Positions 29,943 through 39,141 of a stretch of 64,000 nucleotides of DNA are shown here, in pieces. A model generated the notes under the pieces. The model ran no database searches. It saw nothing but the letters and a program-made list of their open reading frames with translations, and was not told where the DNA came from. Origin of the DNA: Brevundimonas sp. MYb52 (GTDB lineage Bacteria; Pseudomonadota; Alphaproteobacteria; Caulobacterales; Caulobacteraceae); assembly GCF_002979535.1 (NCBI RefSeq), contig NZ_PCPB01000005.1:62001-126000 (forward strand), read 5' to 3'. The translations under genes were made by a program, and so were the position numbers. Position 1 is the first letter of the stretch. Each line of letters starts with the position of its first letter.

Positions 29943-31610
29943 TCAGGATGACCGCGTCGGGTCCGTCAGCGGCTCGCCATAGTGGCGGTCGCCGTGCAGG
30001 TTGGCGGCCAGGGGCGCGGTCGTCCGCTCGATCAGGCGGTGGACCACGGGTTTGTCCGGCCCCTGATGCAGGGCGTAGATGCGCTGCGAGATGTCGGCGT
30101 CCGCCTGGGTGATGCGCTGGTTGTGGCGGACGTAATCCAGCCAGGTGGCGGTCTGGTACTTCTCGACCCAGACGTCGGGCTCGGCCAGGTCGCGCATCAG
30201 GTGCCACTGGCGAGCGCCGTCGCGGCGGCGCACCCGGCGGCGCTCGTCCATCACGGCCAGGAAGGCGTCGATGTCTTCCTCGCGGATGCGATAGGCAATG
30301 GTCACGACCACCGGCCCGCTGCGCGGCTCGATCGGAAGCTGCGTCTCTGGCTCGGTCCAGCGCCGCAGCAGGTCCATGTTCAGGTTGGCGGTCGAGGGCA
30401 GGGGAACCCTCAGCCCGATCAGGACGCACAGGACCAGCACCCCCGCCGAAAGGCCGAGCGCCATGTCCAGACCCTGGCTCTGGGCCAGCGAACCCCACAG
30501 CCAGCTGCCGCCCGCCATGCCGCCGAAGGCCGCCATCTGATACAGCGCCAAGGCCCGCGCCACGACCCAGCGCGGCACAGACATCTGCACCGTGACGTTG
30601 AAACTGGACAGGGTCAGCACCCAGCCCGCGCCCGCGATCATCAGGGCCGGCAGGGTCAGGGCCAGCCAGGGGCTGAAGCCGACGACGGCGGCCGCCCCGG
30701 CGAAGGCCAGGGTGGAGACGCGCACCACGGTCTCGGTCTCATACTTGGCCCTCAGTCGACCGACGAACAGGGCGCCGCCCACCGCGCCTATGCCGAAGGC
30801 GCCGAGCAGCAGGCCAAAGGCCAGGGGCCCGCCGCCGCCCTCGCGCGCCACCAGGGGCATCAGGGCCTGAACCGCGCTGGCCCCCACGCCGAAGACCACG
30901 GCGCGCAGCAGGACCGCCGTCACGCGCGGTGACAGGAAGGCGTAGCGCAGGCCCCCCGCCATGGCCGCCAGCAGGCCCTCGCGCGGCAGGGTCTGCTTGG
31001 GCCGATCGGGCTTCCAGCGGAACAGGACGACCAGCAGGCCCAGATAGCTGACGGCGTTGACCGCAAAGGCCGCCGCCGCCCCCGCCGCCGCCACGATCAG
31101 GCCGCCGATGGCCGGGCCGACGCTGCGGGCCAGGTTGAAGCCCATGGAGTTCAAGGTCACGGCCCCGGCCAGATCCTCACGCGGGACCATGTCGCCGACC
31201 GAGGCCTGCCAGGCCGGGCCGTTGAAGGCCGTGCCGCAGCCGATCAGGAAGGTGAAGCAAAGCAGGACCCAGGGCGTGATCCAACCGACATAGGTTATGA
31301 CCGCCAGCCCGGCCGAGACCAGCAGCATGAAGCTCTGGGCCGCCAGCATGATCTTGCGTCGGTCCACCGTATCGGCCAGGGCGCCCGCCGCCAGCGACAG
31401 CAGCATGATCGGCAGGGTGACCGAGGCCTGGACCAGGGCCACCATCTGGGCCGAGGCGATGGAGGACATCATCCAGGCGGCGCCGACCGACTGGATCAGA
31501 CCCCCGAAATTGGTCACCAGGCTGGTGATCCAGACGGCGCGGAAGACCGGATGGTTCAGCGGGGCCAGGGCGCCGGAGTGCGCGCGCGGCGCGGTCTCGG
31601 GGGCGGTCAT
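29943..31610 (-). CDS. MFS exporter (MFS_3/DUF894 type) with a C-terminal monooxygenase-like domain
   Basis: 555 aa. Residues ~15-410 form a 12-helix MFS unit with LADTVDRRKIML and the GPAIGGLIVAA region of the PF05977 (enterobactin-exporter-like) group. The last ~130 residues (from VVVTIAYRIREEDIDAFLAVMDERRR) are soluble and look like a ferredoxin-like antibiotic-biosynthesis-monooxygenase/dabb fold, an arrangement seen in other PF05977 proteins. Likely an inner-membrane efflux pump; the substrate is unknown. It appears monocistronic. Confidence 0.8.
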   Translation of the reverse strand: MTAPETAPRAHSGALAPLNHPVFRAVWITSLVTNFGGLIQSVGAAWMMSSIASAQMVALVQASVTLPIMLLSLAAGALADTVDRRKIMLAAQSFMLLVSAGLAVITYVGWITPWVLLCFTFLIGCGTAFNGPAWQASVGDMVPREDLAGAVTLNSMGFNLARSVGPAIGGLIVAAAGAAAAFAVNAVSYLGLLVVLFRWKPDRPKQTLPREGLLAAMAGGLRYAFLSPRVTAVLLRAVVFGVGASAVQALMPLVAREGGGGPLAFGLLLGAFGIGAVGGALFVGRLRAKYETETVVRVSTLAFAGAAAVVGFSPWLALTLPALMIAGAGWVLTLSSFNVTVQMSVPRWVVARALALYQMAAFGGMAGGSWLWGSLAQSQGLDMALGLSAGVLVLCVLIGLRVPLPSTANLNMDLLRRWTEPETQLPIEPRSGPVVVTIAYRIREEDIDAFLAVMDERRRVRRRDGARQWHLMRDLAEPDVWVEKYQTATWLDYVRHNQRITQADADISQRIYALHQGPDKPVVHRLIERTTAPLAANLHGDRHYGEPLTDPTRSS

Positions 31611-31832
31611 GACGCGGACCGGCTGGAACGGAACATCAGGATGGCGGCGCCCGATCGGTGACTGCGGGTTGATGCCCTACTGCACCCCTTTGGCGGCGGC
31701 TTGGCAAGGCGAGGCGACGACTTTCGCCCGCTTCATCACGACTTCGCCGAAAAGGGCGGCGATGACGCGTCCGGTCGCAGCCCCTATAGAAGCCGCTTCT
31801 TCGTCTTTCCCTCCACCCGGACCGCCGCCCCG
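31611..31832. other. Divergent intergenic region between the MFS exporter and trhO
   Basis: About 220 bases that should hold promoters for the exporter (-) and trhO (+). A GCCCCTATAGAAG stretch near 31780 could be a -10 region for trhO. No repeat, operator or RNA gene recognised. Confidence 0.4.
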
Positions 31833-32771
31833 ATGTCTGAAACCGCCTCGCCCGTCTGCGTCGCCGCCCTCTATCGCTTTGCGACCATCAAGGATCGCGA
31901 GGCCGTGCAGGCGCGGCTGCTGGACCTGTGTGGAACCGAGGTGCGCGGCACGCTTCTGGTGGCGCACGAGGGGATCAACGGCACCATCGCTGGACCCGAG
32001 GGGGCCGTCGCCCGCGTCGTAGACGGCATCCGCGCCATGCCCGGTTTCGACCGGCTGGAGCTGAAATACTCGACCGCCGAGGTCATGCCGTTCCACCGCA
32101 TGAAGGTGCGGCTGAAGACCGAGATCGTCACCATGGGCGTGACCGATATCGACCCGGTCGACGGCGTCGGCGCCTATGTCTCGCCCCAGGACTGGAACGC
32201 CCTGATCGCCGATCCCGACACCATCGTCATCGACACCCGCAACGACTATGAGGTCGAGGTCGGGGTGTTTGAGGGCGCGATCCAGCCCAATACGCGCACC
32301 TTCCGCGAGTTTCCCGACTGGTTCCGGACCGAGGGCCGCGCCCTGCTGGATCGGCCCAATCCGCCCAAGGTCGCCATGTACTGCACCGGCGGCATCCGCT
32401 GCGAAAAGGCCACCGCCTTCCTCAAGAATGAGGGCGTCGAGCAGGTCTTCCATCTGGAAGGCGGCATCCTGAAATACCTCGAGACCATCCCAGAGCCCGA
32501 GAGCCTGTGGCGCGGCGACTGCTTCGTCTTCGACGAACGGGTCGCGGTCGGTCACGGCCTGAAAGAGGGCGACCACAGCCTGTGCCGCGGCTGCCGCATG
32601 CCGGTCAGCCCCGAGGCGCGCCTGTCGCCCCTCTATGTCGAGGGCGTCTGCTGCGAACGCTGCCACGACACGCGCACGGAGGAACAGCGCGAGGGCTATG
32701 CCGAACGCCACAAGCAGGTGGAGATCGCCGCGCGGCTGGGGATCGGTCACGTGGGGGCGGGACCGAAATAG
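31833..32771 (+). CDS. trhO: tRNA uridine 5-hydroxylase TrhO (rhodanese-domain protein, YceA)
   Basis: 312 aa from ATG 31833. An N-terminal ferredoxin-like domain ([33 protein letters not shown]) is followed by a rhodanese domain with the active-site loop [14 protein letters not shown] (catalytic Cys) and a C-terminal tail with two CxxC pairs (CRGCRMP, CCERCHD). This is the TrhO/YceA architecture. TrhO makes 5-hydroxyuridine at the wobble position of tRNAs in an oxygen-dependent way. Length as expected. Confidence 0.92.
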   Translation: MSETASPVCVAALYRFATIKDREAVQARLLDLCGTEVRGTLLVAHEGINGTIAGPEGAVARVVDGIRAMPGFDRLELKYSTAEVMPFHRMKVRLKTEIVTMGVTDIDPVDGVGAYVSPQDWNALIADPDTIVIDTRNDYEVEVGVFEGAIQPNTRTFREFPDWFRTEGRALLDRPNPPKVAMYCTGGIRCEKATAFLKNEGVEQVFHLEGGILKYLETIPEPESLWRGDCFVFDERVAVGHGLKEGDHSLCRGCRMPVSPEARLSPLYVEGVCCERCHDTRTEEQREGYAERHKQVEIAARLGIGHVGAGPK

Positions 32772-32777
32772 AACCTG

Positions 32778-32848
32778 CCCTCTCCCGATGGGAGAGGGCT
32801 TGAGCGCACGAGAGCGGAGCGATCGTTCTCGCGCGAAAGGGTGAGGGG
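32778..32848 (+). repeat. Palindromic repeat, family B, copy 1
   Basis: Opens with the hairpin CCCTCTCCCGATGGGAGAGG and runs through CTTGAGC, GAGCGGAGCGAT and GCGAAAGGGTGAGG. The same unit occurs in reverse at 32909-32976, so the two form an inverted pair between trhO and the AidB-like gene. Likely a REP-like, non-coding element. Confidence 0.8.
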
Positions 32849-32908
32849 CGAAGACCTCAGTCGGCGTAAGCCGCCGCGCCATGGCCTTCGGCCGACTTCA
32901 AGCGCGAA

Positions 32909-32976
32909 CCCTCACCCTTTCGCCTAGCCAATCGCTTCGCTCCTGGAGGCTCAAGCCCTCTCCCATCGGGAGAGGG
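32909..32976 (-). repeat. Palindromic repeat, family B, copy 2 (inverted)
   Basis: The reverse complement matches copy 1 in its hairpin, CTTGAGC spacer, GAGCGAAGCGAT and GCGAAAGGGTGAGG end. Together with copy 1 and ~60 bases between them it has the layout of a REPIN. It could also form a long RNA stem if transcribed. Confidence 0.8.
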
Positions 32977-33038
32977 AGAACTCGCGGCGGGACGACGCCC
33001 ATGCCATGCTCTGCGCCGAGCCTGAACGGAGCCCGCCG

Positions 33039-34658
33039 ATGTCGTCCTTGCGTCCTATCGCCGACCTCGACACCCATGAGGTGACCAACCAGCCGCCGCC
33101 GCTGGAGGGCCTCAACCTGTTCACGGGCGACCGGGCGCTGGCTGACGCCGTGCGCCGCGCGGGCGGGGGACAGCATGAAGCGCGGCTGACGGCGCTGGGC
33201 GCCCGCTGCGGCGCGGCCGAGGTCATCGACTGGGGCGTTCAGGCCAATCGCGTGCCGCCGGTGCTGGACACCCACGACCGCTATGGCCGCCGCATCGACG
33301 AGGTGACCTTTCACCCGGCCTATCATCAGCTGATGCAACTGGGGCTGGAGGCGGGCCTGGCTTCCGTCGCCTGGGACGGGACGGCCAACGGCCACGTCGC
33401 CCACGCCGCCATCCTGTTCCTGACGGGGCAGGCGGATTCGGGCACCAGCTGCCCCATGACCATGACCTATGCCTCGGTCCCGGCCCTGACGGTCGAGCCG
33501 GGCGTCGGCGCTTCGTGGATCGAGAAGATCAGGGGCGGGCGCTACGACCCCGCTGTTCGCCCCGCGTCGGACAAGACCGGCGTCACCCTCGGCATGGCCA
33601 TGACCGAGAAGCAGGGCGGGTCGGACGTGCGCGCCAACACCACCCGCGCCGAAGCGACGGGCGAGGACGGCTGGTATCGGCTGACAGGGCACAAGTGGTT
33701 CTGCTCGGCCCCCATGTCCGACGCCTTCCTGACCCTGGCCCAGGCGCCGGGCGGCCTGACCTGCTTCCTCTTGCCGCGCTGGCTGCCGGACGGTCAGCGC
33801 AACGCCGGGTTCCGGGTGATCCGGCTGAAAGACAAGATGGGCGACCGCTCCAACGCCTCGTCCGAGGTCGAGTATAGTGGCGCGCTCGCTCAGAGGCTGG
33901 GCGAGGAGGGGCGGGGCGTGGCCACCATCATCCGCATGGTTCAGCACACGCGGCTGGACTGCGTCGTCGGCTCGGCCCAGCAGATGCGCGGGGCATTGGC
34001 CCAGGCGATCTGGCACGCCCAGCACCGCACCGCCTTCCAGAAGCGGCTGATCGACCAGCCGATGATGGCGGCGGTCCTGGCCGATTTGTCGCTTGAGAGC
34101 GAGGCGGCGACGGCCCTGTCGCTGCATCTGGCCGGAATATTCGACCGGGACGACCCGGTCGGGCGGCTGCTGACGCCAATCGCCAAATACTGGGTCTGCA
34201 AGCGGGCGCCGGGCATGATCTATGAGGCCATGGAGAGCCTGGGCGGCGCCGGCTATGTCGAGACCGGCCCGATGCCGCGCCTGTTCCGCCAGTCGCCGCT
34301 GAACGCCATCTGGGAGGGCTCGGGCAATGTCATCGCCCTGGACGTGCTGCGCGCGGTGGCGCGCGAGCCGGAGGCGGTCGAGGCTCTACGCGGGTTTATG
34401 GAGGCGGCGCGTGGGCGCGACGGCGTCTATGACCGCTGGCTGGACAGTCTGGACTTCGCCCCGTCATCGGAAGGGGCGGCGCGTCTGGCGATCGAGCGGT
34501 TGGCGTTGGCGGCGCAGGCCGCGGTGCTGCTGATGCACGAAAGCCCCGTCGCCGGGGCCTTCTGTCGTCTGCGTCTTTTGCCGCGCGGCGCAGCCTACGG
34601 CGCGTTCGAGGCGGTCATCGATGCGCGGGCGATCCTGGATCGCGCCTTGCCCGCCTGA
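33039..34658 (+). CDS. aidB: AidB-like acyl-CoA dehydrogenase family protein
   Basis: 539 aa from ATG 33039. The N-terminal HEVTNQPPPLEGLNLFTGD and the later GMAMTEKQGGSDVRANTT are hallmarks of the AidB subgroup, whose E. coli member belongs to the adaptive response to alkylation. FAD-site and substrate-loop motifs (CPMTMTYA, KWFCSAPMSDAFL) and the C-terminal PLNAIWEGSGNVIALDVLR are intact. Its acyl-CoA activity is doubtful in AidB proteins; a DNA-protective role is known only for E. coli. No Ada-type gene is near. Confidence 0.87.
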   Translation: MSSLRPIADLDTHEVTNQPPPLEGLNLFTGDRALADAVRRAGGGQHEARLTALGARCGAAEVIDWGVQANRVPPVLDTHDRYGRRIDEVTFHPAYHQLMQLGLEAGLASVAWDGTANGHVAHAAILFLTGQADSGTSCPMTMTYASVPALTVEPGVGASWIEKIRGGRYDPAVRPASDKTGVTLGMAMTEKQGGSDVRANTTRAEATGEDGWYRLTGHKWFCSAPMSDAFLTLAQAPGGLTCFLLPRWLPDGQRNAGFRVIRLKDKMGDRSNASSEVEYSGALAQRLGEEGRGVATIIRMVQHTRLDCVVGSAQQMRGALAQAIWHAQHRTAFQKRLIDQPMMAAVLADLSLESEAATALSLHLAGIFDRDDPVGRLLTPIAKYWVCKRAPGMIYEAMESLGGAGYVETGPMPRLFRQSPLNAIWEGSGNVIALDVLRAVAREPEAVEALRGFMEAARGRDGVYDRWLDSLDFAPSSEGAARLAIERLALAAQAAVLLMHESPVAGAFCRLRLLPRGAAYGAFEAVIDARAILDRALPA

Positions 34659-34700
34659 AACAACAGGCGGCGGCTCGCGGGCGCGAACCGCCGCCGCCGA

Positions 34701-35273
34701 CTAGCTGAGGACGACGATCGCCACGCGGCGATTCTGCGCCCGGCCTTCGCGGGTGTTGTTCGGCGCGACCGGCTTGGTCTCGCCATAGGAGATGGTGGCC
34801 ATGCGGTTCAGGGCGATGCCCTGGTCGCTGAGGTAGCGGCGCACGGCTTCGGCGCGCGACTGGCCCAGGCGCTCATTGGCTTGGGTGTCGCCCGAGGAGT
34901 CGGTGTGGCCCTGGATTTCCAGGTAGACGTTGCGGTTCTCGGCCCGCAGACGCTGGACCAGCTCGGCCAGGCGTTGCTCGGCTTCCGGCGACAGGGCGTC
35001 GCGGTTGACCGGGAACTTCACCGAGTCGTCCGACAGGACCACTTCATACAGGAACTTGCCTTCGGCCAGCTTGTGCGCGGCGTTGGCGCGCTGCAGGGCT
35101 TCGCCGGCGGTGCCTTCAACCTGGGTCAGATGATTGTCGACCTGCGTGACGCGTTCGTCGACCACGGCGACATTGTCACGCACGAAACGATGACTTGCAC
35201 ACCCGCTTGCGGTCAGTCCCACCAGCACCACCACTGCACTGGCCGCGACCGCCTTAGATGTCAATTTGATCAA
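34701..35273 (-). CDS. OmpA-family outer-membrane lipoprotein
   Basis: 190 aa from a TTG at 35273, chosen because AAGGAG lies seven bases upstream and this start puts the lipobox correctly: residues 20-25 LTASGC with lipidated Cys25. A helical segment follows (VDERVTQVDNHLTQVEGTAGEALQRA), then an OmpA C-terminal peptidoglycan-binding domain with IQGHTDSSGD and GRAQNRRV. It should anchor the outer membrane to the cell wall. Its closeness to the TonB-like and secretion genes may be chance. Confidence 0.88.
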   Translation of the reverse strand: MIKLTSKAVAASAVVVLVGLTASGCASHRFVRDNVAVVDERVTQVDNHLTQVEGTAGEALQRANAAHKLAEGKFLYEVVLSDDSVKFPVNRDALSPEAEQRLAELVQRLRAENRNVYLEIQGHTDSSGDTQANERLGQSRAEAVRRYLSDQGIALNRMATISYGETKPVAPNNTREGRAQNRRVAIVVLS

Positions 35274-35567
35274 GTTGAATCTCCTTCGTGCCGGTGCGCT
35301 ACTCCGGGATTGCGCGTTGCTGCACCCGCAGATGCAGGGAACGGCGCTGCAAAGACGCGCAACGAGGGACATGGTTTCAGCTTAACCATAGAAAAACTTT
35401 AGAAATCGATGGTTTTGCAAAGTTTGGCATATTCAAGGCGCGGCGCCATGATGCTGACGCGGATGAAGGGTTACCAAAGATCGCCTCACTGTCCTGAGGT
35501 CGCGCGCCGGGATGTTTATATTGGCTATTTTATTCTTCATTGCGGTGAAGCTTGTGGAGCCGACTGC
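35274..35567. other. AT-rich divergent intergenic region
   Basis: About 290 bases between the OmpA-like gene (-) and the TonB-like gene (+), with markedly AT-rich patches (35385-35440, 35500-35545) that should contain both promoters. An upstream frame here is open but reads as non-coding sequence, so it was not added to the TonB-like gene. Confidence 0.45.
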
Positions 35568-36476
35568 TTGAGCGGCGCAAGAAAAGACGAGTCTGCTCCA
35601 TTTGCATCCCCGGTTTCATCGCAGGGGCGGCGCAAGGCGCGGCGGCGCGCCCTGACCGTGACGGTCAGCATCGGCGCGCACTTGCTGGTGGCGGCGGCCA
35701 TCCTCCTGAGCCCGACCAAGACCCCGGTCTTTCCGCCCGAGTATGAAGCCATCGAGGTGACGCTGGTCGATCCGCCTCCGCCGCCGGCTCCGGTCCCGGC
35801 GCCGGACGAAGGGGGCGGGGGTTCGCCTGCGCCCGCGCCGACCCCTGCGCCGACGCCCGTTCCCACGCCGACACCGGTCAAGGCACCGGCCAAGGCTCAG
35901 CGCGCGGCGCCGACGCGGCCCTCGCCTCGGCCCAGTCGCCCGGCGCCGCGCGCGCCGACGGTGGAGCCCGTGCCCATCACCGCCCCGGAACCCAGCGTCT
36001 CCTACGTCTTCATGGGCGACGCGGCCCTGGCCGGCGCCATGACGGCGGGCGGCGGAGCCGGGAACGGCGCGGGTTCAGGCGCGGGCAGCGGAACCGGCGA
36101 CGGCAGCGGCTCGGGCAGCGGCGGGGGCTCGGGCTCCGGCACAGGCGGGTCGTGCGACATGGTGCGCCGTCTGCAGAACGCCCTGCGGGACGCGCCGGGC
36201 GTGCGCTCGGCTCTGACCGAGGCCTATCGCACCTCGGGCGCCAACGGTCGGGCCATCCTGGTCTGGGACGGCGACTGGGTGCTGAGCCCTGGCCAGGAGG
36301 GCAAGGGACTGGCGGGCGTGCGCCAGGCCGTGGCCGTCACGGTCGGTTTCACGCCGCGCGCCTGCAAGGCCGAGGTCGTGCGCGGCTATGTCCTGCTGAC
36401 GCTCGGCGACGGCCCCGGCGCGCCGCGTCTGGCCCTGGGGACCGGCCAGTGGCGCTGGGGCGACCTGCTGCGCTGA
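35568..36476 (+). CDS. Proline-rich TonB-like protein with atypical C-terminal domain
   Basis: 302 aa from a TTG at 35568 (GGAG upstream; the start is uncertain as the frame is open further). One transmembrane segment at ~29-47 (LTVTVSIGAHLLVAAAILL) resembles the TonB signal anchor. A Pro-rich spacer (~70-135) and a Gly/Ser-rich stretch (~165-205) follow. The last ~105 residues hold two Cys (GSCDMVRRL, RACKAEV) and lack the typical TonB C-terminal YP motif. It may energise the receptor at 39142 across the periplasm; this role is inference from architecture and place. Confidence 0.65.
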   Translation: MSGARKDESAPFASPVSSQGRRKARRRALTVTVSIGAHLLVAAAILLSPTKTPVFPPEYEAIEVTLVDPPPPPAPVPAPDEGGGGSPAPAPTPAPTPVPTPTPVKAPAKAQRAAPTRPSPRPSRPAPRAPTVEPVPITAPEPSVSYVFMGDAALAGAMTAGGGAGNGAGSGAGSGTGDGSGSGSGGGSGSGTGGSCDMVRRLQNALRDAPGVRSALTEAYRTSGANGRAILVWDGDWVLSPGQEGKGLAGVRQAVAVTVGFTPRACKAEVVRGYVLLTLGDGPGAPRLALGTGQWRWGDLLR

Positions 36477-36477
36477 T

Positions 36478-37251
36478 CTAGGCCAGTCCGAGCGGGCCAT
36501 AGAGCCAGGTCAGCCAGATGCCGATGGACAGAAAGACCCCGAACGGCAGGCGGTCGGTGGCGGACACGCGTCGCCGCACGATCAGCATGGCCAGCACCAC
36601 GCTGAGCCCGGCGACGGAGGCCCACAACAGGACGCTGGGCAGGCCCATCCAGCCGACCCAGGCCCCGCCCGCGCCGAACAGGAAGGGGTCGCCGCCGCCC
36701 AGACCCTCGCGACCGCGGGCCAGCCTATAGAGGCGCGCCAAAAGCCATAGCCCGCCGAAGCCCACGGCGGCGCCGATCAGCGGCGGGATCAGGGCCGAGG
36801 GGAAGGCCGCGCCCAGACCGCCGGGATAGAGCAGGGTCGCCGCGATCAGGCCGCTGACAAACAAGGGCAGGGTCAACTGGTCGGGCAGCCAGAAATGTTC
36901 GGCGTCCACCAGGGCCAGGATCAGAAGGTTCCAGCCCAGAACTGCGGTCATCAGGGCCGCAGCGAAGTCGCCGGAATGCAGGCCGGCCCAGACCCCGATC
37001 AGGCCCGATCCCAGCTCGATCAGCGGATAGCGGACGGGGATGGTCGCGCCGCAGTCGGAACAGCGTCCGCGCGACAGGGCCCAACTGAGCACCGGGATCA
37101 TCCGCCAGGGCTTCAGCGACTGGCCGCAGCCGCCGCAGTGCGAGCGCTCGAACACCACGTCCTCGTCGCGCGGCAGGCGCAGACTGACCAGGCCCAGGAA
37201 GCTGCCGACGATCAGGCCGACGCCCCCCAGGAAGGCGGCATGGATCAACAT
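36478..37251 (-). CDS. gspO: Prepilin peptidase (GspO/PilD type)
   Basis: 257 aa from ATG 37251 with GGAGG five bases upstream. About eight transmembrane segments. The N-terminal cytoplasmic loop carries two CxxC pairs (CGGCGQ, CSDCGA). The aspartyl protease residues are in LALVDAEHFWLPDQLT and GGGDPFLF (GxGD-like). It cleaves and N-methylates class III leaders, so the pseudopilins GspG-K encoded at 47641-50614 are its natural clients. Only one base separates its stop from the convergent TonB-like gene. Confidence 0.92.
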   Translation of the reverse strand: MLIHAAFLGGVGLIVGSFLGLVSLRLPRDEDVVFERSHCGGCGQSLKPWRMIPVLSWALSRGRCSDCGATIPVRYPLIELGSGLIGVWAGLHSGDFAAALMTAVLGWNLLILALVDAEHFWLPDQLTLPLFVSGLIAATLLYPGGLGAAFPSALIPPLIGAAVGFGGLWLLARLYRLARGREGLGGGDPFLFGAGGAWVGWMGLPSVLLWASVAGLSVVLAMLIVRRRVSATDRLPFGVFLSIGIWLTWLYGPLGLA

Positions 37252-37553
37252 GGGTGGCCTCCCCGGCGCGTGGTTCCTGTCCTGCACTAGCGGGCGCGGG
37301 CGTTTTGGGGGAGGGGCAATCGTCGGCGATGTCCCGATGAATTGTGAAATCCAGGCCGTATCGGGACGGCTTTTCACGCAAGCGGCGCCACAGCTTCACG
37401 GAACGGCGTCTGATCTGTCGTGGTTCGGCGGCGGCCATGTCACATCCGGCTTCTAGGGGAAGCACCGGGCAGGCGGGCGCCGATCATCCAACTTCGGACA
37501 ATCCGTCCGAACGTCCTCCTGCATGTCTTATTGGCTCAGACACGGTGCAGACG
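37252..37553. other. Divergent intergenic region with an operator-like palindrome
   Basis: About 300 bases between the prepilin peptidase (-) and the large lipoprotein (+). TTCGGAC-AATCC-GTCCGAA at 37493-37511 is a perfect 7-base inverted repeat with a 5-base spacer, about 40 bases before the lipoprotein ATG. A weaker 8-base inverted repeat (GTCCCGAT/ATCGGGAC) spans 37331-37367. These may be regulator sites or leader hairpins; no match to a known site is claimed. Confidence 0.45.
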
Positions 37554-39044
37554 ATGACCGCTCTCAAGACGAAAACCCTGCTTGCGGTCGCCGCGAGCGC
37601 CCTGGCCCTGGCCGCCTGCGGCGGCGACGGCACCTCTGAACTTCAGAACCCCGGCGATACCGGCGGCAACCCCGGCACGGGCGGCGGCAACAACGGCGGC
37701 GGCGACGGCGGCAGCGGCTCGAACGGCGCCTGCCCGACCCACCCCAATGTGACCAAGGTCACTGTCGGCACCGAGGAGCACTGCCGCATCTCGGGCGAGA
37801 TCACCACCAACCTGACCCTGACGGCCGGCCCGGCCTATCAACTGAACGGCACGGTCAAGGTCGGCAAGGACGTCGGCTTCGACGGCCAGAAGGCCGGCGG
37901 CGTCACCGCCGTCCTGTCGATCGATCCGGGCGTCAAGATCTACGCCGGCACGCGCACCTCGCAGCTGGCCATCCAGCGTGGCTCGCGCATCAACGCTCAG
38001 GGCACCGCCGCCCAGCCCATCGTCCTGACCAGCGCCGATGCGCTCGGCTACGCCACGACCCTGGGTCTGGCCAACGCCCGTTCGCCTCTGGCCGCCGGCG
38101 TCCGCGACGACCCCTATTCGGGCGAGTGGGGCGGCCTGTCGCTGCTCGGCCGCGGCGTCATCAACAACTGCCCGGCCGCGCCGGCTGTCTGTGAAGCCGA
38201 AGCCGAAGGCGGCTCGGGCCTCTACGGCGGCAACGTGCCGAACGACACCTCGGGCACGCTGAAGTATGTCCGCGTCGAATATGCCGGCGTGCGCTTTACC
38301 GAGACCAACGAACTGAACGCCATCGCCTTCTGGGGCGTCGGATCGGGTTCGACCATCGACTACGTCCAGGCCCACAACGGCGGCGACGACACGGTCGAGT
38401 TCTTCGGCGGCTCGGTCAACGCCAAGCACCTGGTGCTGACGGGCGCTGACGACGACAGCCTGGACTGGACCTTCGGCTGGAACGGCAAGGTCCAGCACGT
38501 GGTCATCGCCCAGAACCCGCTGCAGGCCGCCGGCGACGCCGGTTACGAGGCCGACAACAACGAGCTGGGCTTCGACATCCTGCCGCGCTCGGCCCCGACC
38601 ATCTCGAACGTGACCCTGGTGGGCAACACCACGGCCGGCGCGGGTCTGCGTCTGCGCCGCGGCACCGCCGGCAAGCTCTACAACCACGTCGTCTCGGGGA
38701 ACTTCCAGCGCGGTCTGCGCATCGACGACGCCGCCACCTATGCCCAGGCGGACGCCGGCAATCTGTCGCTGCGCTCCTTCTACATCTCGACGGCGACGCC
38801 CTTCCACAGCGCCCAGGCCCAGGCCGTCTTCACCAAGGACGCCAACAACCGCACGGGCGCCTCGACCCTGTCGTCCTACGTCTCGGGCGGCAAGGCCTAC
38901 ATCAACGGCGTCAACGAGAACGCCGGCGTGTCGGTCGATCCGCGCACGGTCGACGCCTTCTTCGACGCTGCCCCCTACGTCGGCGCTGTCCGTGACTCGG
39001 CCTCCAACTGGACGCTGAACTGGACCCGCTGGCTGAACGACTAA
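37554..39044 (+). CDS. Large glycine-linker lipoprotein of unknown function, T2SS-linked
   Basis: 496 aa. The lipoprotein signal ends LALAAC (Cys22) and is followed by a flexible Gly/Asn/Ser segment (~24-58). The remaining ~430 residues are rich in short beta-forming stretches (ISGEITTNLTLTAG, AIQRGSRINAQG, VLTGADDDSLDW, LRLRRGTAGKLYNHV) that suggest a right-handed beta-helix or related solenoid. No catalytic motif is recognised. It lies between the prepilin peptidase and a TonB-dependent receptor beside the gsp genes; it may be a secreted substrate or a receptor partner (inference). Confidence 0.8.
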   Translation: MTALKTKTLLAVAASALALAACGGDGTSELQNPGDTGGNPGTGGGNNGGGDGGSGSNGACPTHPNVTKVTVGTEEHCRISGEITTNLTLTAGPAYQLNGTVKVGKDVGFDGQKAGGVTAVLSIDPGVKIYAGTRTSQLAIQRGSRINAQGTAAQPIVLTSADALGYATTLGLANARSPLAAGVRDDPYSGEWGGLSLLGRGVINNCPAAPAVCEAEAEGGSGLYGGNVPNDTSGTLKYVRVEYAGVRFTETNELNAIAFWGVGSGSTIDYVQAHNGGDDTVEFFGGSVNAKHLVLTGADDDSLDWTFGWNGKVQHVVIAQNPLQAAGDAGYEADNNELGFDILPRSAPTISNVTLVGNTTAGAGLRLRRGTAGKLYNHVVSGNFQRGLRIDDAATYAQADAGNLSLRSFYISTATPFHSAQAQAVFTKDANNRTGASTLSSYVSGGKAYINGVNENAGVSVDPRTVDAFFDAAPYVGAVRDSASNWTLNWTRWLND

Positions 39045-39064
39045 GGGTCGCCTCGATCCTTGAG

Positions 39065-39100
39065 CGGCGGGCGGCTGATCAGCCGCCCGCCGTCTTGCCT
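39065..39100 (+). terminator. Strong hairpin between the lipoprotein and receptor genes
   Basis: Twelve-base perfect arms CGGCGGGCGGCT (39065-39076) and AGCCGCCCGCCG (39081-39092) with loop GATC, followed by a broken pyrimidine run (TCTTGCCTTCC). It is 20 bases after the lipoprotein stop. Likely partial termination so that the lipoprotein is made in excess of the receptor. Confidence 0.72.
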
Positions 39101-39141
39101 TCCTCCTTCTCTCCGGCGCTCGCACCGAAGGACTTCTTGAG

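Noticed and set aside
32778-32976. The inverted repeat region as a small RNA or CRISPR
   Set aside because: Only two inverted copies with no regular spacing or spacers; a REP-like pair explains it.
35412-35430. TTTTGCAAAGTTTGGCA near the OmpA-like gene as another LacI site
   Set aside because: Spacing and second unit differ from sites A-C, and the gene has no link to sugar use.
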